DNA of 8,734 nt from assembly GCA_937885165.1 (NCBI GenBank), contig CAKZZJ010000086.1:1-8734 (forward strand). Direction: 5' to 3'. The position numbers and the translations under genes were made by a program. The notes under the pieces are model-generated. The model was not told the DNA's origin. It searched no databases and saw nothing but the letters and a program-made list of their open reading frames with translations. Shown here piece after piece: positions 1 through 6,401 of the stretch. Within the stretch, counting starts at the first letter, position 1. Each line of letters begins with the position of its first letter. This stretch comes from an uncultured Caryophanales bacterium. GTDB taxonomy: Bacteria; Bacillota_I; Bacilli_A; Acholeplasmatales; Anaeroplasmataceae.

Positions 1-6
1 AATTTT

Positions 7-654
7 TTAATATCCTAGACTAAAAGCCAAAGTAAACACATAATCCCCTTGCTTCAAGCCTAATAATTCAAGAAGCTTATCAGTATCTACCATAGCTCTA
101 CTAACTCCTTTCATGTTATTAGAAGCTGCTAATAAATATAATCCCATAGTGCAATGACCTGTATCCATATACATAGATCTTGTTTTATGAGCATCATCTG
201 GATCCATAGCTGATTTTTTTTTAAAGTCAGCAATCATAACGAAATTAACTCTAGCATTAGCAACATAATCTTGAGTTCCAGTCATTGCTCTATAATCACC
301 TTCTAATATTTTTGTCACTGTATGATTTTTAGCTGTATAATTATAAACTCCATCTTCCATAAATAAATATATCAATAAAGGGTACCAACCTTTTGCAGAA
401 GGAGTTGTTTTTAATTGTTTTGATATTTCATAAGATTCTTTTGCTTTAGAAAGAAGACTTTTCAAAAGATTTTTCGTTTCATCTTTAGTAATATCTAGAG
501 GATTATAAAGAAGCATTTCTATTTCTAAATTAAAATCTATTACTCTTTTTAATACTTCCAAATCATCAGAAACTGTCAAATTCTTATATTTATTTATGTT
601 TTTTAAAATATCTTTAAAATATTTAATTCTTTCATTATTTTTTGAAATTTGCAT
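7..654 (-). CDS. Nitroreductase-family (SagB/ThcOx-like) flavoprotein
   Basis: A 215-residue protein that I place in the FMN-dependent nitroreductase fold. The supporting stretches are TTPSAKGWYP (residues 83-92), equivalent to the 'PSAG..YP' segment of SagB-type nitroreductases, followed by GVYNYTAKNH (about 102-111), a central strand VNFVMIADF (136-144), DTGHCTMGLYLLA (164-176), which matches the usual 'D.GH..QNL.LAA' helix, and a C-terminal LGLKQGDYVFTLAFSLGY. Family members bind FMN and reduce nitro, quinone or enone substrates with NAD(P)H, or oxidise azolines in peptide-modification clusters. The substrate here is unknown. The first 80 residues are charged and helical and lack the usual N-terminal 'RRSxR' FMN-phosphate motif. 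The start at 652-654 has GGTGAT 5-6 nt upstream. It is divergent from the transporter at 780, with a palindrome between them. No radical or cyclodehydratase partner is visible. Confidence 0.72.
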   Translation of the reverse strand: MQISKNNERIKYFKDILKNINKYKNLTVSDDLEVLKRVIDFNLEIEMLLYNPLDITKDETKNLLKSLLSKAKESYEISKQLKTTPSAKGWYPLLIYLFMEDGVYNYTAKNHTVTKILEGDYRAMTGTQDYVANARVNFVMIADFKKKSAMDPDDAHKTRSMYMDTGHCTMGLYLLAASNNMKGVSRAMVDTDKLLELLGLKQGDYVFTLAFSLGY

Positions 655-669
655 TATATCACCACAAAA

Positions 670-697
670 ATTTTAGCATAAGTAAAAAAAATATCAA
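670..697 (-). promoter_or_regulatory. Promoter for the nitroreductase-like gene
   Basis: Read on the minus strand, TTGATA (697-692) is followed by a 16-nt spacer and TAAAAT (675-670). Each hexamer has five of six bases of the sigma-A consensus. Transcription would begin only about 10 nt before the ATG at 654, so the leader would hold little more than the GGTGAT ribosome site. This is a by-eye match in AT-rich DNA. Confidence 0.5.
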
Positions 698-712
698 CAA
701 AAACTTAAAAAA

Positions 713-730
713 GTGTAAGAAATATTACAC
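713..730. promoter_or_regulatory. Palindromic operator candidate between divergent genes
   Basis: GTGTAA (713-718) and TTACAC (725-730) form a perfect 6-bp inverted repeat separated by 6 nt. It lies upstream of the minus-strand promoter at 697-670 and directly in the -35 zone of the plus-strand promoter whose -10 is at 749. That position suits a repressor acting on the transporter genes, perhaps on both directions. No T-run follows, so it is not an obvious terminator. I cannot name the regulator. Confidence 0.4.
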
Positions 731-754
731 AATTATTATAAAATGTTGTATAAT
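725..754 (+). promoter_or_regulatory. Promoter of the ABC importer operon
   Basis: A perfect TATAAT (749-754) stands 25 nt before the ATG at 780. The -35 position (725-730, TTACAC, 18-nt spacer) is poor and overlaps the right arm of the palindrome, which suggests a regulated or activator-dependent promoter. The ribosome site AGAGG (770-774) follows, 5 nt before the start. Confidence 0.5.
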
Positions 755-779
755 ATTCTAGAATTAGAAAGAGGTACTT

Positions 780-1709
780 ATGAAAAGAATAAGAAAATAT
801 TTATTAACATTAATGATGATTGTTTTTGGTTTATTTATATTATCAGGTTGCACTAGTAGCGACGATTATAAATTAAAGATTTCATCCCCTAGTGGTGCGC
901 CACTTGTTGCCATTGCAGGTGCACTTGATAATGATAAACAAGAATTATCTTTAAATTTAGAAGCTCAAGCATTACAGCCTTTATTTGTAAATAATGAAAT
1001 GGATTTCATTGTAGCGCCAATAAATTTAGGTGCTACATTATATTCAAAAAATGCCAATTACAAACTCGCTGCAGTACTTACATGGGGCAATTTATTTTTC
1101 GCATCCAAAAATGCTGATTTTGATAATGTTGAGGATATTAATGGAAAAGAATTAGTCTTATTCGGTGAAAATACAATAAATGATGTTGTATGTAGTTATG
1201 TTCTAAATAATTTTAATGTTACTCCAGTTACTAAAACATATTTAGGGTCAACACAATTAACACAACAGGGCTTACTTTCAGATGATGGTGGTAAAGTATA
1301 TTTAGTTGCAGAACCAGCTATATCAGCTGCTAAATTTAAAGATGCAACTATTAAAACAATATCAGTACAGGATCTATTTTATACAGCATCAAGTGGAAAA
1401 AAATTCGCCCAGGCAGGTTTGTTTGTAAATAAAAACACTTTGGTTAATCATGAAATGCTTGCTAAAAATTTTATAAAAAAAGTAAGTGAATCAGTAGCTT
1501 TAGTAAAAACAGAACCTGATGCCTTAGCGGATAAAGCAATATCATTTGGTATATCTACACCAAAAGCTGTTCTTGTAAGTTCATTTGAAGGCTGCAATAT
1601 ATCATTTGTTAAAGCCAAAGATGCTAAAACTGATGTAGAATACACTGCAAATTTAGATTTAACTAAATTTGGTGGTAGTGTTCCAAATGATGAATTTTAT
1701 TATGAATAA
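780..1709 (+). CDS. ABC transporter substrate-binding lipoprotein (COG0715/NMT1-like)
   Basis: A 309-residue secreted lipoprotein. Positively charged MKRIRK is followed by a hydrophobic core and a lipobox LSGC with the lipidated Cys at residue 24, so the mature protein should be anchored to the outer face of the membrane. The mature domain begins with a strand and loop 'LKISSPSGAPLVAIAGAL' and continues with 'EMDFIVAPINLGATLY' and 'YKLAAVLTWGNLFFASKN'. This order resembles periplasmic-binding-protein type II domains of the SsuA/ThiY/nitrate-taurine group. The overlapping downstream permease of the SsuC/TauC type supports that reading. The ligand cannot be told from the sequence; sulfonates, nitrate, pyrimidine precursors and other small organic molecules are all handled by relatives. 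The start follows an AGAGG ribosome site. The last 8 bases overlap the preferred permease start. Confidence 0.75.
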   Translation: MKRIRKYLLTLMMIVFGLFILSGCTSSDDYKLKISSPSGAPLVAIAGALDNDKQELSLNLEAQALQPLFVNNEMDFIVAPINLGATLYSKNANYKLAAVLTWGNLFFASKNADFDNVEDINGKELVLFGENTINDVVCSYVLNNFNVTPVTKTYLGSTQLTQQGLLSDDGGKVYLVAEPAISAAKFKDATIKTISVQDLFYTASSGKKFAQAGLFVNKNTLVNHEMLAKNFIKKVSESVALVKTEPDALADKAISFGISTPKAVLVSSFEGCNISFVKAKDAKTDVEYTANLDLTKFGGSVPNDEFYYE

Positions 1710-2493
1710 AAATTTAAAAAATACCATATTTTATTGTATAGGAATATTACTTGTTGCGTTCATACTACAGATTTTAAGTTTCATAAAAGGAAATGAAATA
1801 TTTTTTCCTAACATAATTGATATATTAAAAGCATTTTTTTTGAGTTTAGTTAGTAAAGAAACTTATTTATATATCGGAATGACCTTGTTTGAATTATTAA
1901 TTTCATTATTATTATCATTTATAATTGGTATAGCTTTAGGAATAATAGCCGGAATTAATGATGCATTTTATAAAATATTAAAACCTGTTATGTCGATTAT
2001 AAGAACAGTTCCGATAATCGTATTGATATTACTGCTTATGTTTTCTGTAAGAATCAGTTTCGCGCCTGTTGTTGCGACATCACTAATATTAACAACAATT
2101 GTTTATGAAGGAACATATCAAGGTATAAAAAATATTGATAAGGATTTAATTGATGTATATAAGCTTGATACTAATATTACACCAAATGTAATATTTAAAA
2201 TCTATATTCCGCTTATAAGTTCGCATTCTACATCATCTTTTGTATCCTGTCTTGGCATGGGTATAAAGATACTTATTACTACAGAATATATATGCGGAAC
2301 GAACAATACTTTAGGTAAAGCTGTGATTAATGCAAGTCAAAATCTTGAATATGATAAAATATATGCATATAGCTTTATTTTGGTTATATTGATTTTAGTA
2401 ATAGAAGCATCACCAGAATTAATAAAATTCATCTATGAAAGACTAAAGGGGAATTCATATTCACTGAAATATGGTATCACTAACAAAAATTAG
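1702..2493 (+). CDS. ABC transporter permease (SsuC/TauC-type, BPD_transp_1)
   Basis: A 263-residue integral membrane protein with about six hydrophobic segments. The first is FYCIGILLVAFILQI (residues 10-24), then LLISLLLSFIIGIALGIIAG (65-84) and IIVLILLLMF (105-114). The RTVPIIVLI motif (101-109) corresponds to the conserved 'RTIPPLAL' of this permease group. DVYKLD...IYIP (about 151-170) stands where the EAA loop contacts the ATPase; the consensus Gly is replaced, so the loop is divergent. I chose ATG 1702, giving MNKNLKN before the first helix and an 8-base overlap with the lipoprotein stop. ATG 1687 or 1690 and TTG 1669 are in frame; GGTGG at 1671-1675 would favour 1687. It should import the ligand of the lipoprotein, but no ATP-binding subunit is encoded next to it. 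Confidence 0.78.
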   Translation: MNKNLKNTIFYCIGILLVAFILQILSFIKGNEIFFPNIIDILKAFFLSLVSKETYLYIGMTLFELLISLLLSFIIGIALGIIAGINDAFYKILKPVMSIIRTVPIIVLILLLMFSVRISFAPVVATSLILTTIVYEGTYQGIKNIDKDLIDVYKLDTNITPNVIFKIYIPLISSHSTSSFVSCLGMGIKILITTEYICGTNNTLGKAVINASQNLEYDKIYAYSFILVILILVIEASPELIKFIYERLKGNSYSLKYGITNKN

Positions 2494-2533
2494 GCGACAG
2501 AAAGCCAAAAATAAAATTACATGATTTTAGGAT

Positions 2534-2589
2534 AAAAAACATGATGACCTATACGTAAAAATTATTGCTAAACGTTATCATGTTTTTTT
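2534..2589 (+). terminator. Intrinsic terminator after the ABC permease
   Basis: The arm AAAAAACATGAT (2534-2545) pairs perfectly with ATCATGTTTTTT (2577-2588). The stem extends inward by a G-U, an A-T and a C-G pair to about 15 bp, with a loop of about 25 nt. The 3' arm ends in a run of seven T. The A-rich 5' arm also makes it a plausible bidirectional terminator. Confidence 0.7.
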
Positions 2590-2652
2590 ATTTATTTTCA
2601 TATTGTGTTTCAATATTTTTGGTGTTAATATAAAATTGGATTAGGTAGTATT

Positions 2653-3645
2653 ATGAAGAAAAAATATATCACACTTTTATATATAAAAGAAGATGAAGAT
2701 TTAGCAATTGATCTAGTAAATCATTTTTATGACAGATATGTAGAGGTGCACAAATTTGTTAAAACAAAAAAATTAAATAATAAACTACTTGCTGATTTAA
2801 ATAAATCATCCGCTTTAATAATTTTGTCAAAATCAAAAGATTTTAATTATCTTGATTATTATAAAGAATTAAAGAAAGCTGACGCTAAATCACAGATAAT
2901 CGCTTGCTATAAAAATTCTACTTCAATGCAGTTATCATTTAGAATAAATAATATTATTTTGAAAGATAATTATACTAATATTGAATTAATGGATGATATA
3001 TTATGTATAATAGCAGGAGCCTATAATAAAATCAGAGTTAATATATTTACTAAAAAGAGGCTGAAAAAAGAAGCATTTAGATTATTTGATGTAGGAGAAT
3101 ATGTCTGGTCACTTGCATATCTTTTAAAATTATTTGATTTAAAAGATAGAGAAATAAAAGAAAAAATCGCATCAGCATATAAAACATTTAAGCATGCAAA
3201 TCAGGCAATCAATTATTTTTCTATCTGTCTTATTTCAGATAAAGAAAAAAATATCAATGGTGAATTTCAGGGCCTTATATATAATAACCTTGGGTGCTTA
3301 TATACTGAAATGAGGAATTTAACATTTGCTGAAAAATATTTAAAATTAGCTATTGAATGTAAAAATCCTGAAGCTTTATTTAACTTAGCATATTTATATG
3401 AAACATCATATAATTATGATTCTAAAACGACAAAGAAAAAAGAAAGCTATGAATTATATCATCAAGTACTTATTTCAGATTACACATCAGAAGAAGCTAA
3501 AGAAAAAGCAAGAAAAAGATTAGATGATGAAGCAGCAAAAGAATTGGAAGAAAAGCATTATGATATTGCTTTAAAATTATATAAATTTATTAATAATCAA
3601 TTAAAAGAAGCAGAATGCTTGAGATTATTAAAATATAATAATTAG
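2653..3645 (+). CDS. TIR-like/TPR-repeat protein of unknown function
   Basis: A 330-residue cytoplasmic protein with no signal or membrane segment. Residues 1-120 read like a divergent TIR (Toll/interleukin receptor) domain: strand YITLLYI with EDEDLA helix, then ALIILSK (54-60) and YYKELKKA (69-76). Glu72 falls where the catalytic Glu of the 'S..W(C)..E' box of NAD-cleaving TIR enzymes would be. This is a pattern judgement and the usual aromatic and Ser landmarks are weak. Residues about 135-325 are helix-turn-helix repeats of TPR/Sel1 type, the clearest being NNLGCLYTEM...AEKYLKLAIE (211-235) and PEALFNLAYLYE (239-250). Similar domain pairs occur in bacterial signalling and in phage defence, but no defence neighbour is present. 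A weak TTGTGT/TAATAT promoter (2603-2631) and GGTAG ribosome site precede it. It appears monocistronic, with terminators on both sides. Confidence 0.55.
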   Translation: MKKKYITLLYIKEDEDLAIDLVNHFYDRYVEVHKFVKTKKLNNKLLADLNKSSALIILSKSKDFNYLDYYKELKKADAKSQIIACYKNSTSMQLSFRINNIILKDNYTNIELMDDILCIIAGAYNKIRVNIFTKKRLKKEAFRLFDVGEYVWSLAYLLKLFDLKDREIKEKIASAYKTFKHANQAINYFSICLISDKEKNINGEFQGLIYNNLGCLYTEMRNLTFAEKYLKLAIECKNPEALFNLAYLYETSYNYDSKTTKKKESYELYHQVLISDYTSEEAKEKARKRLDDEAAKELEEKHYDIALKLYKFINNQLKEAECLRLLKYNN

Positions 3646-3676
3646 ACTGGTAGAAATATCAGTTTAATTTTTTATT
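3643..3676 (+). terminator. GAAA-loop terminator overlapping the stop codon
   Basis: ACTGGTA (3646-3652) pairs with TATCAGT (3657-3663) across a GAAA tetraloop, with one G-U wobble. The stem can extend outward through the TAG stop (3643-3645) to about 10 bp and is followed by TTTAATTTTTTATT. This ends the TIR-like/TPR gene and separates it from the GTPase operon. Confidence 0.6.
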
Positions 3677-3702
3677 AAAGTTGAACAACCATTCAACTTT
3701 AA
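3675..3702. promoter_or_regulatory. ArsR/SmtB-type operator candidate
   Basis: A perfect 11-bp inverted repeat, with arms at 3675-3685 and 3692-3702 and a 6-nt spacer. The core is TGAACAACCATTCA, that is TGAA-N6-TTCA, the core described for ArsR/SmtB-family metal sensors (SmtB, CzrA and relatives). It ends one base before the -35 of the promoter that serves the two GTPase genes. A zinc- or other metal-responsive repressor would fit the metal-chaperone product. The regulator gene is not in the window, so the identity is inference. Confidence 0.5.
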
Positions 3703-3703
3703 C

Positions 3704-3732
3704 TTGTATAAAGTTTTAAAAGATAGTATAAT
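3704..3732 (+). promoter_or_regulatory. Promoter of the COG0523 GTPase operon
   Basis: TTGTAT (3704-3709), an exact 17-nt spacer and a perfect TATAAT (3727-3732). The predicted transcription start is near 3739, which excludes the in-frame ATG at 3733 as a translation start and supports ATG 3760 with GGAAAGAAGG (3741-3750). Confidence 0.65.
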
Positions 3733-3759
3733 ATGTATTTGGAAAGAAGGTATAAAATA

Positions 3760-4764
3760 ATGTTAAAAATAGATATTATTTCTGGCTTTTTAGGAGCAGG
3801 TAAAACTACTTTTATTCAAAGATTACTTAAGACTCATTTAAAGGATGAAAAAGTAGTATTAATAGAAAATGAATATGGAGAAGTATCAGTTGATACAAAT
3901 ATATTAGAAGATTCAGGTATTCAAATAAAAGAATTATCTCAAGGCTGTATCTGCTGTTCTTTAGTTGGTGATTTTGCTAAATCACTTAATGAAGTTATCA
4001 ACAAATATAATCCAGATAGAATCATAATTGAACCATCTGGAGTTGGTAAATTATCTGACATCATTAAAGCAATTGATGGTGCTGATTTGGCTAACACAAT
4101 CAATTCTCTTGTATGTATGGTTGATGCTAAAAAAGCGAGAATGTATGATAAGAATTTCGGAGAATTTTTTATTGATCAGATAAAGAGTGCTCAGACAGTT
4201 ATTTTATCAAGAACAGATATATCTAAAGAAGAAATTGTAGGTGAGGCAGTTGAAATTGTAAGAAAGCATAATCCAAACTGTGTTTTAGTAACTACACCAA
4301 TTGCTGACTTATCAGATGATGATTTACTTAAAGCATATGAAGGCTTTGATATTAAATTACTTGATGAAAACATGTTGCATAATGATGACGACGATGACGA
4401 CGATGAATGCGATGATCCAAATTGCGAGTGCCACCATCACCATCATGACGATGAAGATGAAGAAGGTCATGAACATCACCACCATCACCATCATGCAGAT
4501 GAGGTATTCACATCAGTAGGTATAGAGACTGTTAAGAAATATGACTTGGATGATTTAAAGAAAACACTTGATAAAATCGCAAGTGGTGAATATGGCGTAG
4601 TAGTTAGAGCTAAAGGTATCCTTAAGGCAACTAATGATAAATGGTATTTATTCAATTTAACACCAGAAGAAGTAGAAATACTTGAATCAAAACCAATTCA
4701 TATGGGTAAAATAGTTGTAATTGGATCAAAGATAAGTGAAGAAGAAATAAAAAAACTATTTTAA
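3760..4764 (+). CDS. COG0523 (CobW/G3E) GTPase metallochaperone with Asp/His-rich tract
   Basis: A 334-residue G3E GTPase of the COG0523 group, which hands metal ions (zinc in the ZNG1/ZigA type, cobalt in CobW, Fe/Co in nitrile hydratase activators) to client proteins. Visible motifs: P-loop GFLGAGKTT (9-17), switch-like ENEYGEVSVD (36-45), the metal-binding GCICC (62-66), EPSGVG (91-96), VDAKK (121-125), and SRTD (150-153) at the usual NKxD guanine-specificity site. The CobW C-terminal domain begins near residue 247. Residues 207-245 form an insertion of seven Asp, CDDPNCEC, five His, acidic residues, then seven His, typical of metal storage or sensing loops. A zinc role is inferred from this and from the TGAA-N6-TTCA operator. 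The start at 3760 follows GGAAAGAAGG; the upstream ATG 3733 abuts the -10 box. Confidence 0.9.
   Translation: MLKIDIISGFLGAGKTTFIQRLLKTHLKDEKVVLIENEYGEVSVDTNILEDSGIQIKELSQGCICCSLVGDFAKSLNEVINKYNPDRIIIEPSGVGKLSDIIKAIDGADLANTINSLVCMVDAKKARMYDKNFGEFFIDQIKSAQTVILSRTDISKEEIVGEAVEIVRKHNPNCVLVTTPIADLSDDDLLKAYEGFDIKLLDENMLHNDDDDDDDECDDPNCECHHHHHDDEDEEGHEHHHHHHHADEVFTSVGIETVKKYDLDDLKKTLDKIASGEYGVVVRAKGILKATNDKWYLFNLTPEEVEILESKPIHMGKIVVIGSKISEEEIKKLF
4378..4494 (+). other. Asp/Cys/His metal-binding tract inside the GTPase
   Basis: Low-complexity GAY and CAY codon runs encode residues 207-245: seven consecutive Asp, three Cys in CDDPNCEC, five His, an acidic stretch, then seven His. Codons alternate GAT/GAC and CAT/CAC, so the tract is not a perfect DNA repeat and is maintained at protein level. 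In other COG0523 proteins such loops sit between the GTPase and C-terminal domains and bind several metal ions. Confidence 0.85.
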
Positions 4765-4777
4765 TTAGAGGATTCTT

Positions 4778-5704
4778 ATGGTTAAAGAAGTACCTGTTTA
4801 TGTAATAAACGGCTTTATTGAAAGTGGAAAAACCACTTTAATTAAAGAAATAATCGAAAATAATGAAAATTTCAGAGGTAATTCTACAGTAGTTATCACC
4901 ACAGAATTAGGTGAAATTGAATATGATGAAAAGTGGCAGAATGATAATGAAACCATAGTAGAAGTGATAGAAGATGAAAGTGATTTTACAGCAGATAAAA
5001 TAAAGGCAATAGACAAACATTATCTTGCTGATAGATATGTTATAGAATTAAATAGTTTCTTTGATGAAAAATGGAATATACCTGATTATATGGCTATTTA
5101 TCAACAAATCACTTTAATTGATGCCACCAAATTTAAAGTTATGTTTCAAAATATGAAGAAAATATTTTCTTCTATGCTTAAATATTCTGATTTAGTTATA
5201 TTCAATAGATGCAATGGTATAACTGATCTTGCTAATTTTAGAAGACAAATTAGAGCGATAAATCAAAAAGCTCAGATTGCTTTTGAAAATATGGATGGCT
5301 CACTTACTGCTATGCTTGATGAGGATTTACCTTATGATTTATCAAAGAGTGAAATATTATTTGAAGAGGATGTATATCCAATATGGTATACAGAAGTTTT
5401 TGATAAATATGAAAAATATTTTAATAAAACATTTAAATTCAAAACATTTGTTAAATCAGTTATAAATGATAAGGCCTTTGTAATTGGAAGAGATGTAATG
5501 GTATGCTGTCAGCAAGATATCCAGTTTTTAGGGTATGAAGTAATAAATGATTCTCATGTAAAGGTTAAAGAAGGAGATACTATATATCTTGAATGTGAAG
5601 TTAAATTTGAGCATTCAAATATAGTTGATGAGGATGTAGTAATGCTACATGCTAAAAATGTTACAATACTTAAACCAGAAGAAAATAAAGTACTAAGCTT
5701 GTAA
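4778..5704 (+). CDS. Divergent COG0523-like GTPase with TIGR03943/DUF1980-like C-terminus
   Basis: A 308-residue paralogue-like partner of the preceding GTPase, 13 bp downstream with ribosome site AGAGGA. The N-terminal half keeps the order of the family: P-loop GFIESGKTT (12-20), TELGEIEYDE (42-51) at the switch, VIELNSF (88-94) where 'EPSG' normally stands, LIDATKF (113-119), and FNRCN (142-146) in place of NKxD. The GCxCC metal site is absent, replaced by an acidic VIEDESD, so it may bind nucleotide without carrying metal the same way. Residues about 220-300, with KAFVIGRDVMVCCQQDIQFLG (CC at 243-244), resemble the C-terminal domain of the TIGR03943/YcgQ (DUF1980) family that accompanies YcgR-type permeases. 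That match is from memory of the pattern. Probable role: metal-delivery partner of the upstream GTPase. Confidence 0.72.
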   Translation: MVKEVPVYVINGFIESGKTTLIKEIIENNENFRGNSTVVITTELGEIEYDEKWQNDNETIVEVIEDESDFTADKIKAIDKHYLADRYVIELNSFFDEKWNIPDYMAIYQQITLIDATKFKVMFQNMKKIFSSMLKYSDLVIFNRCNGITDLANFRRQIRAINQKAQIAFENMDGSLTAMLDEDLPYDLSKSEILFEEDVYPIWYTEVFDKYEKYFNKTFKFKTFVKSVINDKAFVIGRDVMVCCQQDIQFLGYEVINDSHVKVKEGDTIYLECEVKFEHSNIVDEDVVMLHAKNVTILKPEENKVLSL

Positions 5705-5816
5705 TATAAATGCCTAATTTTAGGTAAAATAATAAACATAGTTTTAAAAAAATTTAAATTACTTAATAATATAAAATGATACTTTGTTTTTATATAACAT
5801 TTCATTAAATTATGTC

Positions 5817-5871
5817 AAAAAAAATGAGGCTAATTCTCAAATTAAATTTTGAATTTTAGCTTCTTTTTTTT
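5817..5871 (+). terminator. Intrinsic terminator after the GTPase pair
   Basis: An A-run followed by GAGGCTAA (about 5825-5832) pairs with TTAGCTTC (5856-5863) and the following T-run, with one G-U and one mismatch. The inner bases AATTC..AAA and TTTTGAATT can extend the hairpin. Eight Ts end at 5871. The rest of the 5705-5942 gap is AT-rich with nothing further that I recognise except the promoter at its end. Confidence 0.65.
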
Positions 5872-5928
5872 CATCATTATGGACCATTTATTTTTTTACA
5901 TCCCCTTTATTTTCTTACACTTTTTTTG

Positions 5929-5934
5929 TATAAT
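5929..5934 (+). promoter_or_regulatory. -10 box of the tsaE-tsaD operon promoter
   Basis: A perfect TATAAT 20 nt before the tsaE ATG. No good -35 is visible at the right spacing (the region is CTTTAT-like), so the call rests on the -10 and on its place after a terminator. The preceding segment, TTGTATAATAT, also occurs at the ABC importer promoter (746-756). Confidence 0.45.
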
Positions 5935-5954
5935 ATACAAGGTTGGTGTTTTTT

Positions 5955-6401
5955 ATGAAATTTATAACAAAAAATGAAAATGAAACAATTGAATTAGGTA
6001 AAAAACTCTCAAGTAAATTTAGCGGTAAAGAGGTAGTATTATTAATAGGTGATTTAGGCACCGGTAAGACAATGTTTTCTAAAGGTATAGGATTGGGTTT
6101 AGGTGTAAAAAGAGTAATAAATTCTCCTACATTCACTATAGTAAAGGAATATAAAGGTGATAAACTAAAATTTTATCATCTTGATTTATATAGACTTGAT
6201 GGCTTAAATAACGACTATGATTTAGATGAATATATTGAGGCAGAAAATGCAGTATGCGCAATAGAATGGCCATATCAGATAGAAGAGATTTTACCTAAAG
6301 AATATATAAAAGTAGAATTAATAAGAAATAATGATGAAAGAATCATCAATATTTCTAGTACCAAAAAATATGAAAAGTTAGTAGGTATGTTAAATGTATA
6401 G
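5955..6401 (+). CDS. tsaE: tRNA t6A synthesis ATPase TsaE
   Basis: A 148-residue P-loop ATPase needed for the threonylcarbamoyl-A37 modification of tRNAs that read ANN codons; it binds and cycles the TsaB-TsaD complex. Motifs: Walker A GDLGTGKT (32-39), INSPTFTIVKEY (55-66), the family signature YHLDLYRL (74-81), and CAIEWP (101-106). The length is normal for the family. The start is ATG 5955 with GGTTGGTG (5941-5946) as ribosome site; an in-frame TTG at 5943 lies within that site and is less likely. It is first in the operon, and its last 8 bases overlap tsaB. Confidence 0.95.
   Translation: MKFITKNENETIELGKKLSSKFSGKEVVLLIGDLGTGKTMFSKGIGLGLGVKRVINSPTFTIVKEYKGDKLKFYHLDLYRLDGLNNDYDLDEYIEAENAVCAIEWPYQIEEILPKEYIKVELIRNNDERIINISSTKKYEKLVGMLNV

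Noticed and set aside
3733..3759. Upstream ATG of the first GTPase
   Set aside because: It directly follows the TATAAT box and so would lie before the transcript start; ATG 3760 has a strong ribosome site and begins just before the P-loop strand.
4378..4494. CAT/CAC and GAT/GAC runs as a microsatellite or CRISPR-like array
   Set aside because: The units are single codons with irregular synonymous choice and no spacers; the run is explained by the metal-binding tract.
4301..4519. Plus-strand frame rich in Met/Thr within the GTPase gene
   Set aside because: It is an out-of-frame reading of the GAY/CAY runs encoding the Asp/His tract.
5713..5724. Small hairpin CCTAATTTTAGG after the second GTPase
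   Set aside because: Only 5 bp of stem, a 2-nt loop and no T-run; the real terminator lies at 5817-5871.
5554..5805. Minus-strand open frame covering the end of the second GTPase gene and its downstream gap
   Set aside because: No recognisable domain or ribosome site; the composition is that of AT-rich non-coding DNA plus antisense sequence.
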